From assembly GCA_958352815.1 (NCBI GenBank), contig CATWQA010000031.1, forward strand, positions 1 to 28,077: a stretch of DNA of 28,077 nucleotides, written 5' to 3'. A program made the translations under genes and the position numbers. The notes beneath the pieces are model-generated. The model had not been told where the DNA came from. It was given only the letters and a program-made list of their open reading frames with translations, and did not search any database. The stretch's first letter is position 1. Each line of letters starts with the position of its first letter. The DNA is from an uncultured Eubacteriales bacterium. Lineage in GTDB: Bacteria; Bacillota; Clostridia; Monoglobales; Monoglobaceae. Shown in pieces: positions 8,179 through 15,710 of this stretch.

Positions 8179-9384
8179 TTATATATTAAACTTCTCGTGG
8201 ATAACCCTTACTGCCTTTTCGGCCTTATCCAGCTTAATCAAAACAGACACCTTGATTTCAGAGGTTGAAATCATATGGATGTTTATATCATTGTCATAGA
8301 GCGCCTCGAACATCTTTGCGGCAACACCGGGGTTGTTGACCATTCCCGCACCGACGATTGACACCTTTGACAGATCGTCTCTTGAGCTGACTTCCTCGTA
8401 GTTCAGCACATCCTTAAGACCCTCCAGAACCTCCAGAGTTTTTTCCTCGTTCTCACGGGTTACGGTGAAGGCGATATCCTTTGTTCCGTGTCTGCCCACA
8501 GACTGCAAAATCATATCAACGTTCACGTTCTCTCTTGCCAGCTCCGAGAATACTCTGAAAGCAATTCCCGGCGTGTCCTCAAGACCCACTATTGCAATAC
8601 GCGCCACGTCGTTATCACGGGTCACGCCTCTGATTAACATTTTTTCCACATTAACTACCTCCTTAACAAGAGTGCCGGGCACTCGCTCAAAACTTGATTT
8701 AACTTCCAACTTAACATTATACTTCTTCGCCATCTCAACGCTTCTGTTGTGAAGCACATTTGCGCCCAGGCTCGCCAGCTCCAGCATCTCATCGTATGTG
8801 ATTTCGTCCAGCTTCTTGGCGTCCTTGCAAATGCGGGGGTCTGCTGTATACACGCCGTCAACGTCTGTGTAAATCTCGCACTTATCCGCATGAAGCGCCG
8901 CCGCAATGGCAACGGCGGATGTGTCGCTTCCGCCTCTGCCCAAAGTTGTTATATCGTCATACTTGTCTATTCCCTGGAAGCCGGCAACAACAACAATCTT
9001 CTTTCTGTCAAGCTCAGACTGCATACGCTCGGTATCAATCTGCCTGATACGCGCGTTGCCCGATACTGCGTTTGTGTTAAATCCCGCCTGCCAGCCGGTC
9101 AGTGATACAACCGGATAGCCCAGCTTTTCGATTGCCATGGCAAGAAGAGCTATGGAAATCTGTTCGCCGCTTGAAAGCAGCATATCCATCTCACGCTTAG
9201 AGGCGTTCGGATTAATCTCATTTGCTTTTTCAATCAGGTCGTCCGTTGTGTCGCCCTGCGCCGATACAACAACTACTACCTGATTTCCTGCCTTGTAGGT
9301 CTCGGTTACGCGCTGCGCCACGTTTTCCACCTTTGCCGCGTCCGCAACCGAACTACCGCCGAATTTTTGAACGATAAGTCCCAA
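8179..9384 (-). CDS. lysC: Aspartokinase
   Basis: Aspartokinase phosphorylates aspartate, the committed step to lysine, threonine, methionine and diaminopimelate. The 401 residues match the monofunctional class. Signatures are QKFGGSSV (6-13), FQGID and TLGRGGSDTSA (about 148-158) in the kinase domain, and two C-terminal ACT domains (about 265-401) that usually bind lysine and/or threonine for feedback inhibition. The start is TTG: AGGAGG lies seven to eight bases before it and the protein begins MGLIVQKFGG as in homologues, with no better start nearby. It is the fourth gene of the DUF1015-hom-thrB-lysC run. No lysine riboswitch is seen in the 65-base gap before it. Confidence 0.97.
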   Translation of the reverse strand: MGLIVQKFGGSSVADAAKVENVAQRVTETYKAGNQVVVVVSAQGDTTDDLIEKANEINPNASKREMDMLLSSGEQISIALLAMAIEKLGYPVVSLTGWQAGFNTNAVSGNARIRQIDTERMQSELDRKKIVVVAGFQGIDKYDDITTLGRGGSDTSAVAIAAALHADKCEIYTDVDGVYTADPRICKDAKKLDEITYDEMLELASLGANVLHNRSVEMAKKYNVKLEVKSSFERVPGTLVKEVVNVEKMLIRGVTRDNDVARIAIVGLEDTPGIAFRVFSELARENVNVDMILQSVGRHGTKDIAFTVTRENEEKTLEVLEGLKDVLNYEEVSSRDDLSKVSIVGAGMVNNPGVAAKMFEALYDNDINIHMISTSEIKVSVLIKLDKAEKAVRVIHEKFNI

Positions 9385-9449
9385 AAAAATCCCTCCTGTA
9401 TTTTCTGTGTCTATTATTTACGATTTAAGACGTCCTGCGCCTTTCTTCA

Positions 9450-10358
9450 TCAACTGCTTTCCAGAATGCACGCGCCCACGTTGTCGGGCTTGAGCATGTG
9501 CAGCTTCCAGTCCTTCATCTTATCCAGAAGAACCCTGCTTAAACCGCAGGCAAAGCCCTTGTTATCCGCCTTGACTATGGCGATAATCGTCGGCCCCGCA
9601 CCGCTCAGATATACGCCCAGAGCGCCGTTATCATAACACAGCCGAAACAGGCTGTCCATATTCGGTATAAGCCGCTTTCTGTAGTTCTGATGAAGCTTAT
9701 CCCCCACCGCCGTGCGTATGTTTTCATACTTTCCCGACATAAGGCTTGCGGTGAGCAGGGCGCTGTGCCCTGTGTTATACACTGCGTCGTGATGGGGAAC
9801 AGACTTTGGCAGAACCCCCCGCGACTTTTTGGTCTGCAAATAGAAGTCCGGCACAAGGGCGGCAAAGCTCAAATCCTCAGGATTAAGCTCTGTCTTAACG
9901 TACCTTATTGCGTACTTAGTGGCAACGTTGACCGTAAATCCTCCGAGGAGAGCGGGGGTTACGTTGTCCGGGTGCCCTTCTATGTCCGCAGCCAACTTCA
10001 GCATTTCGTTTACCGAGAGCTTGCCGCCGCTCAGCTTGTTTGCGGCAACCACGCCGCCCACAATGCCTGCGCTGCTGCTGCCAAGGCCTCTGGTAACCAT
10101 TATATTATTTTCAAGAGTGAGCTTTAATCCGCTTGGCTTATAGTCCACTGCGTCAAAAACCCTCTTCATTGACTTATATATTAAATTGTTCTCGTTCTCG
10201 GGCAAGAACCGTCTGGAGTCATCTAAAATATTTATTTCAAGCCTGCCCGAATTGTTCTCCTCCGCCGTAACATAATTATACAGCCCAAGGGCGATACCCA
10301 TGCTGTCAAACCCCGGGCCTATGTTGGCGGAGGTAGCGGGAACTCTTACTTTAACCAT
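9450..10358 (-). CDS. thrB: Homoserine kinase
   Basis: ThrB phosphorylates homoserine to O-phosphohomoserine, the substrate of threonine synthase. The 302-residue protein is a GHMP kinase: substrate loop VPATSANIGPGFDSMG (6-21), the ATP-binding RGLGSSSAG (about 90-98) and the C-terminal SGAGPTIIAI (about 251-260). Its ATG directly follows the hom stop codon (TAAATG), so the two are almost certainly co-translated. Threonine synthase (thrC) is not in the window. Confidence 0.96.
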   Translation of the reverse strand: MVKVRVPATSANIGPGFDSMGIALGLYNYVTAEENNSGRLEINILDDSRRFLPENENNLIYKSMKRVFDAVDYKPSGLKLTLENNIMVTRGLGSSSAGIVGGVVAANKLSGGKLSVNEMLKLAADIEGHPDNVTPALLGGFTVNVATKYAIRYVKTELNPEDLSFAALVPDFYLQTKKSRGVLPKSVPHHDAVYNTGHSALLTASLMSGKYENIRTAVGDKLHQNYRKRLIPNMDSLFRLCYDNGALGVYLSGAGPTIIAIVKADNKGFACGLSRVLLDKMKDWKLHMLKPDNVGACILESS

Positions 10359-11594
10359 TTATTCCGCCACCAGCCTCATTTTGCCCAGCACCTCGTACTC
10401 GCTAAGCTCACTGCCCTGCAGCAGCTTCTCAAAGTCATACTCGGACATCTCGGGGGTTATAACGGCAAATTCGTCCTTATATTTATCCCCCTCCAGAGTG
10501 ATTATATCGTAGCCCTTGTTTGCAAGCTTCTGCCTTGCCGAGCTGTTGGCGTTTTCGCCATGGAGCCTTGCGTAAAACCTTGCGGGCAGGGTCTTTGAGT
10601 CAAGAAGATATCCCTCCTCGCCCTCGCTCCAGCCCAGGCGAATGTGCTTATCCTTGTGCTTCACCGTGTCGATTATATCAGAGAGCACTGCGCTTGCCGT
10701 GGGCAGGGCTCCTGCGCCTCTGCCGTAGAACATAACGTCGCCCAAGCCGTCACCCCTGACCATAATGCCGTTAAACACATCGTCAATGCCGCCCAAGGGA
10801 TTTGTTTCGCTTATCATAGCGGGGCACACCATGGCGTAAACTCCGTTCTCCGCCTTTGAGGTCATGCCCAGCAGCTTTATAACCGAACCGAACTTTGCTG
10901 CATACGCCACGTCCTCAAGCGTCACCTTTGTTATACCCTCACAAGGGATTTTATCGCTGTCAACCGCCTTTCCGAAGGCAAGAGATGCCAAAATAGCGGT
11001 TTTGCGGCAGGTATCGTGCCCCTCAATATCGGCTGTGGGGTCCTTCTCCGCATATCCGTTTTCCTGAGCGCCCTTTAAAGCGTCCTCAAAGGTGGCGCCC
11101 TCCTTAATCATCTGCGTCAGAATATAGTTTGTGGTTCCGTTAAGGATACCGTATATATCTGTCAGCTCATTGGCGGCAAGGCTGGTGTAAAGAGGTCTTA
11201 TAATAGGTATTCCGCCGCCTACGCTGGCTTCAAACAGGTAGTTCACGTTGTGCTCCTCGGCAATGCGCAGCAGCTCGGTGCCATGCTTTGCCACAAGCTC
11301 CTTGTTGGAGGTTACAACGCTTTTGCCCGCCTCAAGCAGCTGCTTTGTGAACTCATAGGCAGGCTTTGTTCCGCCCATAACCTCTGCCACAACGCCGATT
11401 TCCGGGTCGTTTAATATATCGCTGAAATCCTTTGTGAAGCACTTATACTGACTGTCCGGAAAATCCCTTAAATCAAGAATCCTTGCAACGGTGATCTCCT
11501 CGCCGCTGCGCCGTTTGATTGATTCCGCATTTGTTGCGATAAGCTCGCCGACGCCGCCGCCCACAACGCCGAAGCCCATTATTCCTATTTTCAT
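10359..11594 (-). CDS. hom: Homoserine dehydrogenase
   Basis: Hom reduces aspartate semialdehyde to homoserine. The N-terminus GIMGFGVVGGGV (4-15) is the dinucleotide-binding loop; EASVGGGIPII and GILNGTTNYIL are hallmark segments of the catalytic domain, with the ADIEGHDT..K block holding catalytic residues. The last 75 residues look like an ACT regulatory domain, somewhat shorter than usual, so the protein (411) is slightly below the common 430 or so. The ribosome site GGGAGGT is strong. It lies 23 bases after the DUF1015 gene and abuts thrB. Confidence 0.96.
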   Translation of the reverse strand: MKIGIMGFGVVGGGVGELIATNAESIKRRSGEEITVARILDLRDFPDSQYKCFTKDFSDILNDPEIGVVAEVMGGTKPAYEFTKQLLEAGKSVVTSNKELVAKHGTELLRIAEEHNVNYLFEASVGGGIPIIRPLYTSLAANELTDIYGILNGTTNYILTQMIKEGATFEDALKGAQENGYAEKDPTADIEGHDTCRKTAILASLAFGKAVDSDKIPCEGITKVTLEDVAYAAKFGSVIKLLGMTSKAENGVYAMVCPAMISETNPLGGIDDVFNGIMVRGDGLGDVMFYGRGAGALPTASAVLSDIIDTVKHKDKHIRLGWSEGEEGYLLDSKTLPARFYARLHGENANSSARQKLANKGYDIITLEGDKYKDEFAVITPEMSEYDFEKLLQGSELSEYEVLGKMRLVAE

Positions 11595-11617
11595 TGGTAT
11601 TACCTCCCGATTACTTA

Positions 11618-12943
11618 TTAGTCCTCAAATTTGTACATTACTATTCCTGTCACAAGCTTAGGCCAGAAGTAGGTTGACTTCTGCGGCATCTTATCATTTG
11701 CCAGAGATATGTCCTTAATATCCGAAACCCTGGTGCCGTTCATCAAAAACGCGCACTGAAACTCGCCGCTTCTCACCTTTTCCACAGCCTCCGAGGACCT
11801 TCTCGTAAATACCAGCTTCTCCCGGTCTGCCTGGGATAAATCATTTATATCAAAATACTTCTCCAAAATCAGCTTGTGGAGAACAGTAACATCCAAGTGC
11901 TTATAAGCATCGCTCTTATCAATTATCAAATCGTCCATAACATGAACGTCTTTAAGCCTCAGTAAGTAGTAATAATTCTCGCCGGTATAAAAAGCAAAAC
12001 GCTTTTCGTCAACGGTGTTTCTCAGCTTTGTCATGATTATTTCCGCATAGCTGCCCTCCGTGAAATAGATCTTGGAGACATTAAAATCATCCGTCATCAT
12101 GCTGACCGTCATCTGTTCCGAAAAGCCGTTAATATTTTTCAGCATTCTATGGGTAGGGAACACGAACAAGCCGCTGTCGTCCATTGAAACCAGCATCATC
12201 ATGGTGTAGTCATAAGGCTGGGTTCCTACCTCGGTGCCGTCTTCTTCGTGGCGTTCCGCCCTGTAAGCAAGAGCCGTTTCATATCTATGGTGGCCGTCCG
12301 CAATAAACAGCTGCTTCGTCTCAAACTTCTTTGAGATAACATTCTGCGTGGCGGGATCCTTGATTATCCAGATATTCTGGATAACATTTTCCTTTGTCGT
12401 GAAGCTTACATCGGGAGTCCTGTCGGAGCACTCCGAAATAATGTCCGCTATGGCCTGGTCAGAATCCATATAGAGGGAATATATCTGGCTCATGGAAGCC
12501 TCCGTCTCCCTCATAAGACCCATGCGGTCGCGCTTTGCGCTCTTTAATGTCTCCTCATTGGGGAGAATAACCTTTTTGGAGAACTCCTCCAGCTGCACAA
12601 GAGAAATTATTCCCTTAAGCGAATGGGTGGGAGACTCCTCATCCCCAAGCTGGAAAACCTGCTCATAAATATAAAACGCCGGTTCGTCCTCATACACCAA
12701 AACCTGCTCCTCTAACCACTTATCCAAGTATGCTGCGCTTCTGGTATATTTGTTGTTCTCATCGTCGTCGCTTTCAAAGTCCATTCCGTAATCAAGACGG
12801 ATAACGTTATATTCATCTTTATTGTAAAGCTCCTGCTGCTCCTCCGCCGTAACAACGTCGTAGGGCGGAGCCGTAACCATGTCCAAATCCTTAAATTTAT
12901 CTGTATTATATCTAATCCCTTTAAAGGGAATTACTTTTGCCAT
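11618..12943 (-). CDS. DUF1015 family protein
   Basis: A 441-residue cytosolic protein of the DUF1015 family, recognisable from IPFKGIRYN at the N-terminus, the TAPPYDVV segment, the central IADGHHRYETAL motif and MNGTRVSDI near the C-terminus. No reaction is established to my knowledge. In clostridia such genes often sit beside serine or other amino-acid synthesis genes; here it leads the hom-thrB-lysC run. The reading frame extends 22 codons upstream, but the ATG at 12943 is chosen because GGAAGG lies nine bases before it and homologues begin MAxVxPF. The conserved histidines suggest an enzyme, which is inference. Confidence 0.88.
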   Translation of the reverse strand: MAKVIPFKGIRYNTDKFKDLDMVTAPPYDVVTAEEQQELYNKDEYNVIRLDYGMDFESDDDENNKYTRSAAYLDKWLEEQVLVYEDEPAFYIYEQVFQLGDEESPTHSLKGIISLVQLEEFSKKVILPNEETLKSAKRDRMGLMRETEASMSQIYSLYMDSDQAIADIISECSDRTPDVSFTTKENVIQNIWIIKDPATQNVISKKFETKQLFIADGHHRYETALAYRAERHEEDGTEVGTQPYDYTMMMLVSMDDSGLFVFPTHRMLKNINGFSEQMTVSMMTDDFNVSKIYFTEGSYAEIIMTKLRNTVDEKRFAFYTGENYYYLLRLKDVHVMDDLIIDKSDAYKHLDVTVLHKLILEKYFDINDLSQADREKLVFTRRSSEAVEKVRSGEFQCAFLMNGTRVSDIKDISLANDKMPQKSTYFWPKLVTGIVMYKFED

Positions 12944-13021
12944 TATTATCATCCTTCCGGAATTGAAATTTAACGCACTGTTATATGTACAGTACGGACA
13001 CTCTATCATAAATATTCTATG

Positions 13022-13040
13022 GTATCATTTAAAATGATAC
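13022..13040. promoter_or_regulatory. 19-bp palindrome over the threonine-operon -10 (probable operator)
   Basis: GTATCATTT-A-AAATGATAC is a perfect inverted repeat. It contains the -10 hexamer (13034-13039) and reaches the expected start point of the DUF1015-hom-thrB-lysC transcript. Its position fits a repressor site; the regulator is unknown. Confidence 0.7.
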
Positions 13041-13062
13041 AACATATTTGGAAATACGTCAA
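13034..13062 (-). promoter_or_regulatory. Threonine-operon promoter (TTGACG-N17-TATCAT)
   Basis: On the minus strand a -35 TTGACG (13057-13062) and a -10 TATCAT (13034-13039) are 17 bases apart. The leader to the DUF1015 start is about 85 bases and shows no T-box, riboswitch or leader peptide. Confidence 0.78.
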
Positions 13063-13193
13063 GTTACATTTGCGTTACCGATGTAAATATTTTCCCATAA
13101 ATTTATGGAATTTTTAGATTTAATCTACAAATAATAGTATTGTTAAATTAAAGAAAATAATACAAAAACCAAATAACGAGAGGAGAAAATATT

Positions 13194-13310
13194 ATGGGAA
13201 AATTCAGTACGGGAATGATGCTGGGAACAATGCTCGGTATAGGGCTTGCAATGATGGATAAAAAGAGCATGAAAAAAGCAAAAAGAATGATGCACAATAT
13301 GCACCTGTAA
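13194..13310 (+). CDS. Small 38-residue protein, glycine/methionine-rich with basic tail
   Basis: An ORF with a good ribosome site (AGAGGAG, eight bases before ATG). The protein starts MGKFSTGMMLGTMLGIGLAM, a short hydrophobic glycine-zipper-like segment, and continues with a lysine/methionine-rich tail (DKKSMKKAKRMM). This layout resembles small YtxH-like membrane-associated proteins common in Firmicutes, but no homology can be proved by eye. It stands alone between the threonine operon (divergent) and the convergent-promoter locus at 13326. No clear promoter was found in the AT-rich 13063-13180 stretch. Confidence 0.65.
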   Translation: MGKFSTGMMLGTMLGIGLAMMDKKSMKKAKRMMHNMHL

Positions 13311-13325
13311 ACTCAAAAATAATAG

Positions 13326-13354
13326 TTGACTTTAAGGAGAAATTGGTGTATAAT
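13326..13354 (+). promoter_or_regulatory. Strong plus-strand promoter (TTGACT-N17-TATAAT)
   Basis: The -35 at 13326-13331 and -10 at 13349-13354 are one base from full consensus with ideal spacing. Transcription should start around 13359-13361, exactly at the left inverted-repeat arm. No plus-strand gene follows, so the product is presumably a noncoding RNA antisense to the 13438-13509 peptide. Confidence 0.85.
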
Positions 13355-13358
13355 AAAG

Positions 13359-13605
13359 GCAGATAAAAGGTAAACCGAATTCTCGGTTAGCCAAGAGGAT
13401 TAATATTTGTATTGTAACCGCTCTTAGCCGAGGGCGGTTACATCACTTTCATGGTAAAAACCATGAGAAATATAATTACGAGTAAAAATACTCGCAATAC
13501 AAATTTCATAAGCAATCACCTCCTTATGTATCATAATGGAGATGAACACCCCCTTTCATTATAAAGTGGGGTGGCTAACCGTCCTTCAATTACCTTTTTA
13601 TCTGC
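13359..13605 (+). ncRNA. Candidate structured RNA / antisense RNA of a type I toxin-antitoxin-like locus
   Basis: About 247 bases lie between two convergent promoters and are almost wholly self-complementary. The ends pair: 13359-13373 with 13590-13605 (one bulge). An inner pair joins 13384-13392 with 13573-13581. Within these, 13406-13413 pairs with 13496-13503 and encloses three perfect hairpins (13414-13441, 13449-13466, 13479-13494, the last two with AAAA loops). Two more hairpins follow at 13517-13544 and 13547-13573. A competing 5' hairpin is at 13373-13388. A plus-strand transcript would cover the whole peptide gene and its ribosome site, which suits an antitoxin RNA; it contains ATCACCTCCTT, the complement of the extended Shine-Dalgarno. 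It could instead be a free-standing structured RNA of a known clostridial class, which I cannot exclude. Confidence 0.65.
13438..13509 (-). CDS. 23-residue hydrophobic peptide, candidate type I toxin
   Basis: The minus strand encodes MKFVLRVFLLVIIF..., a single membrane-spanning stretch with K2, R6 and K21 as the only charges. It is preceded by an extended Shine-Dalgarno AAGGAGGTGAT five bases before the ATG. Such extended sites are typical of Bacillus type I toxin mRNAs (established for the family, applied here by inference). The site is locked in a hairpin (13517-13544), so the full-length message may be poorly translated. A perfect consensus promoter (13613-13641) lies upstream and a 3' hairpin (13414-13441) contains the stop codon. 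No match to a named toxin family was recognised. The competing view is that the ORF is a by-product of the antisense structured RNA. Confidence 0.55.
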   Translation of the reverse strand: MKFVLRVFLLVIIFLMVFTMKVM

Positions 13606-13612
13606 TTGTATA

Positions 13613-13641
13613 ATTATATACAGAACAGCAAACAATGTCAA
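13613..13641 (-). promoter_or_regulatory. Perfect minus-strand promoter (TTGACA-N17-TATAAT)
   Basis: Both hexamers match consensus exactly (-35 at 13636-13641, -10 at 13613-13618) with 17-base spacing. Transcription should begin near 13606, at the right inverted-repeat arm, and run through the 23-residue peptide gene. Confidence 0.88.
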
Positions 13642-13662
13642 ATTAAATAAGTGTTACATCAT

Positions 13663-13696
13663 CGGAGCAAGCCTTGCTTGCTCCGGCTTTCTTTTT
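13663..13696 (+). terminator. Rho-independent terminator downstream of the plus-strand RNA
   Basis: A 9-bp stem CGGAGCAAG/CTTGCTCCG with a 5-base loop is followed by GCTTTCTTTTT on the plus strand. A transcript from 13360 ending here would be about 335 bases. Confidence 0.8.
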
Positions 13697-13727
13697 GCAA
13701 ATGGATTTTACGCCTGCGGCGCCTTTC

Positions 13728-13747
13728 CCGCCTTTTGCCAAAGGCGG
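13728..13747. repeat. GC-rich hairpin
   Basis: CCGCCTTT and AAAGGCGG form an 8-bp stem with loop TGCC. It lies between two terminators and has no evident function. Confidence 0.5.
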
Positions 13748-13750
13748 CAG

Positions 13751-13792
13751 AAAACTTGCCCTTTGAGCAAATAGAGTCAAAGGGCAAGTTTT
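13751..13792 (-). terminator. Terminator of the lactate dehydrogenase gene
   Basis: A 16-bp perfect stem (13751-13766 with 13777-13792) starts 12 bases past the stop codon; on the minus strand the 3' arm ends in TTTT. Confidence 0.85.
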
Positions 13793-13803
13793 CCAAAATC
13801 CTT

Positions 13804-14769
13804 TTACAGATTAATATCCTTAATAACCTCATGCAAAGTTTTTGCCGATTTGAGCAGGTGAGTGCACTCGCTTTCGCTTACCGTTATTGGAACCTTTGTC
13901 TCGACCCCGTCCTTGCCTATGATTGCAGGCATACTTAAAACCACGTCCTCAATGCCGTACTCCCCGTGCATCATAGAGGACACGGGAAGGATAGACTTTT
14001 CATCCCTTAAAATAGTTTCGCAAATACGCTTTACCGCCATTGCTATGCCGTAATACGTTGCCTTTTTCTTCTCGATTATTTCATACGCCATGTTCTTCAC
14101 GTTTTCGGCAATCTCAATCATTGCCTCCTCATGGTCAAAATAACCGCGCATTTCACAAAAGGTATTCATAGGTATTCCGGACACATTGGAGCTGCTCCAG
14201 GCAGCGATCTCACTGTCGCCGTGTTCCCCTACAATGAAGGCGTGAACGCTTCTGCTGTCAACCCCCAAATGCTCGCTTAGCCTGTGCTTAAGCCTGGCAG
14301 TGTCAAGAACTGTTCCCGAACCGATAATTCTGTTCTCAGGAAGACTGCTCAGCTTTATTGCGGCATAGGTCAGAACGTCCACCGGGTTGGACACCACCAG
14401 CAGAATTCCCTTAAAACCGCAGCTGTTTATTTTGGGAATAACAGACTTGAATATTTCCACGTTTTTGTGCACCAGATCCAGTCTGGTTTCTCCCGGCTTC
14501 TGCCCTGCTCCCGCAGTCAGAATAACTATGGCGGCGTCTGCCATATCGCCGTAGTCTCCGGCGTAAATCCTCATGGGGCGGTTAAGGGGAACTCCGTTAC
14601 TGATGTCCAGAGCCTCTCCCTCCGCCCTGCCCTTATCTGCGTCCAGCAGTACCATTTCCGAAAACATTCCGGTCTGCATAAGCGCGAAGGCACAGGTTGA
14701 GCCCACAAAGCCGCAGCCTATAACCGCTACCTTTCTTAAATTAACCTCGCAGTTTGTTGCTTTATCCAT
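13804..14769 (-). CDS. ldh: L-lactate dehydrogenase
   Basis: Converts pyruvate and NADH to L-lactate and NAD, a fermentation end step. The 321-residue protein shows the Rossmann loop VIGCGFVGST (near the N-terminus), LTAGAGQKPGETRLDL (the mobile loop with the Gln-Lys-Pro-Gly-Glu-Thr-Arg segment that marks lactate rather than malate specificity), VSNPVDVLTY, and the catalytic GEHGDSE. A GTG 12 bases further upstream also opens the frame, but AAAGGTGG sits eight bases before the ATG at 14769 and overlaps that GTG, so the ATG is chosen. The gene lies downstream of the ZIP transporter gene in a 54-base gap and has a strong terminator. Confidence 0.93.
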   Translation of the reverse strand: MDKATNCEVNLRKVAVIGCGFVGSTCAFALMQTGMFSEMVLLDADKGRAEGEALDISNGVPLNRPMRIYAGDYGDMADAAIVILTAGAGQKPGETRLDLVHKNVEIFKSVIPKINSCGFKGILLVVSNPVDVLTYAAIKLSSLPENRIIGSGTVLDTARLKHRLSEHLGVDSRSVHAFIVGEHGDSEIAAWSSSNVSGIPMNTFCEMRGYFDHEEAMIEIAENVKNMAYEIIEKKKATYYGIAMAVKRICETILRDEKSILPVSSMMHGEYGIEDVVLSMPAIIGKDGVETKVPITVSESECTHLLKSAKTLHEVIKDINL

Positions 14770-14823
14770 TGCATATACCACCTTTTTGCTGTTTTGGTCT
14801 TAGTATACACAATTCTCAGAGAT

Positions 14824-15612
14824 TTATCCCAAAGCAATATCCAAAACCATCATCAGCGCAAAGCCCAAGGCCGCGCCTATGGTTCCCAGGTTGCTGTGGC
14901 TTCCCTCCTGGGACTCGGGAATAAGCTCCTCTACCACCACATATATCATGGCTCCCGCAGCAAACGCCAAAATATACGGGAGCACCGGCACAATAATCGG
15001 CGTGAGCAATATAGTCACAATTGCTCCCAAGGGCTCCACCGCTCCCGACAGAAATCCGTACAGGAACGACTTGCCCTTTGACACGCCGTTTCCGATTAGA
15101 GGCATGGAAATTACCGCGCCCTCAGGAAAGTTCTGTATAGCTATGCCCAGCGCAAGAGCGAAGGCTCCGGCAAAGGTTATTGTTGTACTGCCGCTGAGCA
15201 CGCCTGCGAACACTACGCCGACCGCCATGCCCTCAGGGATGTTATGCAGAGTCACCGCAAGGACAAGCATGGTAGACTTGCGCAGCTTTGCCGACCGCCC
15301 CTCAGGTTCATCTGAATTTAAGTGCATATGGGGAATGAGACTGTCCAGCAGAAGCAAGAAGCCTATTCCCAGCAGGAAACCAACCGCGGCAGGGAGCCAA
15401 CCCGTGCCGCCGCTCTCCTCGCTCATCTCGATTGCGGGAATGAGCAGAGACCATACCGACGCCGCAATCATTACTCCCGACGCAAAACCCAGCATTGTTT
15501 TGCGCAGAGCGGACTTCATCTCGCCTTTCATAAAGAACACAGTCGCCGCGCCCAAGGTTGTTCCCAGCAGAGGGAAGATTACGCCCATAGCTACGTTAGT
15601 GTATATATTCAT
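14824..15612 (-). CDS. ZIP-family metal transporter (ZupT-like)
   Basis: A 262-residue membrane protein with about eight helices. The metal-binding signatures are LHNIPEGMAVG in the fourth core helix and IQNFPEGA in the next, each with the His/Asn-x-x-Pro-Glu ligands of ZIP carriers. A histidine-containing cytoplasmic loop (SLIPHMHLNSDEPEG) precedes them. ZIPs import divalent cations such as zinc, manganese or iron; the ion here is unknown. The frame is open for 27 more codons upstream, but AAAGGAG eight bases before the ATG at 15612 and the membrane-helix start there decide the choice. Confidence 0.9.
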   Translation of the reverse strand: MNIYTNVAMGVIFPLLGTTLGAATVFFMKGEMKSALRKTMLGFASGVMIAASVWSLLIPAIEMSEESGGTGWLPAAVGFLLGIGFLLLLDSLIPHMHLNSDEPEGRSAKLRKSTMLVLAVTLHNIPEGMAVGVVFAGVLSGSTTITFAGAFALALGIAIQNFPEGAVISMPLIGNGVSKGKSFLYGFLSGAVEPLGAIVTILLTPIIVPVLPYILAFAAGAMIYVVVEELIPESQEGSHSNLGTIGAALGFALMMVLDIALG

Positions 15613-15710
15613 AAAAATTTCTCCTTTCTTCGCTCCGCTGCGGAGTATGTTCATCGCCCGTGCGGGCATTTTCACGAGTGCCTTATTCCACATGATTTAT
15701 ATAATTACAT

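Noticed and set aside
9385..9449. Lysine riboswitch or T-box before lysC
   Set aside because: The gap is only 65 bases, within an operon, with no matching structure.
13571..13938. Open frames on the plus strand over 13571-13774 and 13651-13938
   Set aside because: They cross two terminators and the end of ldh; composition follows the hairpins rather than a protein.
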